From Burkholderiales bacterium (GTDB lineage Bacteria; Pseudomonadota; Gammaproteobacteria; Burkholderiales; Burkholderiaceae_C), in NCBI GenBank assembly GCA_947446855.1, contig CANFIH010000005.1, forward strand, positions 1 through 62,738: 62,738 nucleotides of DNA, in the 5' to 3' direction. A model generated the notes under the pieces. That model ran no database searches. It saw only the letters and a program-made list of their open reading frames with translations, and had not been told where the DNA came from. The position numbers and the translations under genes were made by a program. Shown here piece by piece: positions 61,160 through 62,738 of the stretch (position 1 is its first letter; each line of letters begins with the position of its first letter).

Positions 61160-62455
61160 TTAGGTGGCGGCCAGTGCCCGGTCCAGGTCGGCCAGCAGGT
61201 CGTCGATGTGCTCAATGCCAATGGACAAGCGCACCGCGTCTTCCGGCACGCCGGCCTTCACCAGTTCTTCGGGTGAGAGCTGGCGGTGGGTGGTGGAGGC
61301 CGGGTGCGTGGCCAGCGATTTGGCGTCGCCGATATTCACCAGGCGGGTGAACACCTGCAGCGCATCCAGGAAGGCGGCACCGGCTTCGCGGCGCTGGCCT
61401 TCGGGCGCTTTCACGCCAAAGGTCAGGAGGCCCGAAGGCTTGCCGCCCAGGTACTTTTGCGCCAGCGCGTGATCCGGGTGCTCGGGCAGGCCGGCGTAAT
61501 TCACCCAGCCCACCTTGGCGTGCTTTTGCAAAAACTTCGCCACCTGGATGGTGTTCTCGGTGATGCGCTCCATGCGCAGCGCCAGGGTCTCGATGCCTTG
61601 CAAAATGAGGAAGGCGTTGAAGGGCGAAATGGCCGCGCCCATATTGCGCAGCGGCACCACACGGGCGCGACCGATGTAGGCGGCCGGGCCGAACGCTTCC
61701 GTATAGACCACGCCGTGGTAGCTCACGTCGGGCTCGTTCAGGCGCTTGAAGCGTGCCTTGTGTTCGGCCCAAGGGAACTTGCCCGAATCCACAATCGCGC
61801 CGCCAATGCTGGTGCCGTGGCCGCCCAGGTATTTGGTCAGCGAATGCACCACGATGTCGGCACCGTGCTCGATCGGGCGCAGCAAAAACGGCGAGGCCAC
61901 GGTGTTGTCCACGATCAGCGGAATGCCGTGGCGGTGCGCGATCTCGGCCACGCGGGCGATGTCGGTCACATTGCCCTGCGGGTTGCCCAGGGACTCCACG
62001 AAGATGGCCTTGGTGCGCTCGTCAATCAGCGGCTCAAAGCTGGTGGGGTCGCGGTGGTCGGCAAAGCGGGTGGTGATGCCGTACTGCGGCAGCGTGTGGG
62101 CAAACAGGTTGTAGGTGCCGCCATACAGCGCCGTGCTGGAGACGATGTTGTCACCGGCCTCGGCAATGGTCTGGATCGCATAGGTCACCGCCGTCTGGCC
62201 CGAGGCCACGGCCAGTGCGGCAATGCCGCCCTCCAACGCGGCCACGCGCTTTTCCAGCACGTCCTGCGTCGGGTTCATGATGCGGGTGTAGATGTTGCCT
62301 GCCACCTTCAGGTCGAACAGGTCCGCGCCATGCTGGGCATTGTCAAACGCATAGGCCACGGTCTGGTAAATCGGTACGGCCACCGCCTTGGTGGTGGGGT
62401 CGGGGGTGTAGCCGGCGTGGACGGCCAGGGTTTCAAATTTCAAGGTGTCGGTCAT
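61160..62455 (-). CDS. metY: O-acetylhomoserine aminocarboxypropyltransferase (MetY)
   Basis: A 431-residue PLP enzyme of the Cys/Met metabolism family. The PLP Lys is in HSLTKYLGGHGTSIGGAIVD. The lengths of the N- and C-terminal segments and KVAGNIYTRIMNPTQDVLEKRVAALEGG fit O-acetylhomoserine sulfhydrylase. It makes homocysteine directly from O-acetylhomoserine and sulfide. Between cysB and a sulfate-binding protein gene. Confidence 0.95.
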   Translation of the reverse strand: MTDTLKFETLAVHAGYTPDPTTKAVAVPIYQTVAYAFDNAQHGADLFDLKVAGNIYTRIMNPTQDVLEKRVAALEGGIAALAVASGQTAVTYAIQTIAEAGDNIVSSTALYGGTYNLFAHTLPQYGITTRFADHRDPTSFEPLIDERTKAIFVESLGNPQGNVTDIARVAEIAHRHGIPLIVDNTVASPFLLRPIEHGADIVVHSLTKYLGGHGTSIGGAIVDSGKFPWAEHKARFKRLNEPDVSYHGVVYTEAFGPAAYIGRARVVPLRNMGAAISPFNAFLILQGIETLALRMERITENTIQVAKFLQKHAKVGWVNYAGLPEHPDHALAQKYLGGKPSGLLTFGVKAPEGQRREAGAAFLDALQVFTRLVNIGDAKSLATHPASTTHRQLSPEELVKAGVPEDAVRLSIGIEHIDDLLADLDRALAAT

Positions 62456-62611
62456 GGCTTTCTGCTTTCCTGAAGAGGTGAATGGGGAGCACAGTGTGGC
62501 CTATGTTTTGCCGCCGGGCCTTCCCAAGGCTAAACGCGGACCCCTTGGGGGCAGGCGCCACAGGCGCCAGGCGCTGACGCACCTGTCTGGGCAGTGGGCA
62601 ACCGTGGGGCC

Positions 62612-62738
62612 TTATTTCTTGGTGTAAATCTGGTCGAAACTGCCGCCGTCGACAAAGTGCTCCTTATCGGCCTTTTCCCAGCCACCAAAGGCCTGGTCGA
62701 TGGTGAAGAGATTGATCTTGGCAAACTGCTTGGCGTAC
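62612..62738 (-). CDS. Sulfate-binding protein, C-terminal end (partial)
   Basis: The last 42 codons of a gene that continues past the window edge. They end KINLFTIDQAFGGWEKADKE, then DQIYTKK, matching the C-terminus of Sbp-type sulfate-binding proteins. This is a second copy besides the one at 42552. It would lie upstream of metY in the same direction, 156 bases from it. Confidence 0.85.
   Translation of the reverse strand, partial: YAKQFAKINLFTIDQAFGGWEKADKEHFVDGGSFDQIYTKK

Noticed and set aside
62530-62724. A 64-codon minus-strand frame at the window end
   Set aside because: It is out of frame with the clear sulfate-binding protein C-terminus encoded at 62612-62738.
1-62738. CRISPR arrays, tRNA or rRNA genes, transposases
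   Set aside because: I looked for regularly spaced repeats, cloverleaf genes and transposase motifs and saw none; a covariance-model search would settle the tRNA question.

Overview
The window looks like a chromosomal stretch of a Burkholderiales betaproteobacterium, most likely family Comamonadaceae (Rhodoferax/Polaromonas-like). This rests on high-GC coding sequence, the mnmG-rsmG-parA-parB chromosome-maintenance block with parS sites, the minCDE order, a family 2A encapsulin operon and many short GC-rich hairpins. Genus is inference from gene content; no rRNA, tRNA, CRISPR array or transposase gene is visible.

Layout. 0.3-6.3 kb: a glutamine amidotransferase, a PNPOx-like flavoprotein, an Lrp regulator, an NRDE protein, an HD-GYP response regulator interrupted by an in-frame stop, and minCDE on the minus strand. 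6.28-6.78 kb: a non-coding, AT-rich stretch with several DnaA boxes and a DnaA-trio, here called a candidate replication origin although no dnaA gene is present. 6.8-20.9 kb: a diguanylate cyclase, membrane proteins, a degenerate glutaredoxin, a Met/His-rich Spy-like protein, rdgC, pirin, a divergent copper pair (copZ-like and copA) with two MerR-type promoters, a hemerythrin, an MFS transporter, a GST and a GMC oxidoreductase. 21-28 kb: mnmG, rsmG, a LysE exporter, parA, a small hydrolase and parB, with three parS-like sites and two copies of an unusual hairpin repeat.

28-33 kb: a cobalamin adenosyltransferase, a LacI regulator divergent from a phytanoyl-CoA dioxygenase-like enzyme, and small stress or unknown proteins. 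33-37.6 kb: an ABC importer operon (ATPase, two permeases, THI5-like binding protein) ending in a RutR-type TetR regulator and preceded by a near-perfect RutR operator, pointing to uptake of a pyrimidine or related compound. 37.6-38.3 kb: a PIN toxin with a ribbon-helix-helix antitoxin, preceded by a 22-bp palindrome.

38.3-62.7 kb is a sulfur-assimilation region: cysTWA and sbp (split by a BRO-type gene), an NhaR-type LysR regulator, an Rrf2 regulator, tauABC-like sulfonate import, a family 2A encapsulin operon (TauD-like dioxygenase, rhodanese, serine acetyltransferase, shell, encapsulated cysteine desulfurase), a YeeE/YedE-type sulfur transport pair, cysB, metY and the end of a second sulfate-binding protein. 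Together these import sulfate, sulfonates and probably reduced sulfur, release sulfur from organosulfonates, make O-acetylserine and cysteine or homocysteine, and may store sulfur inside the shell.
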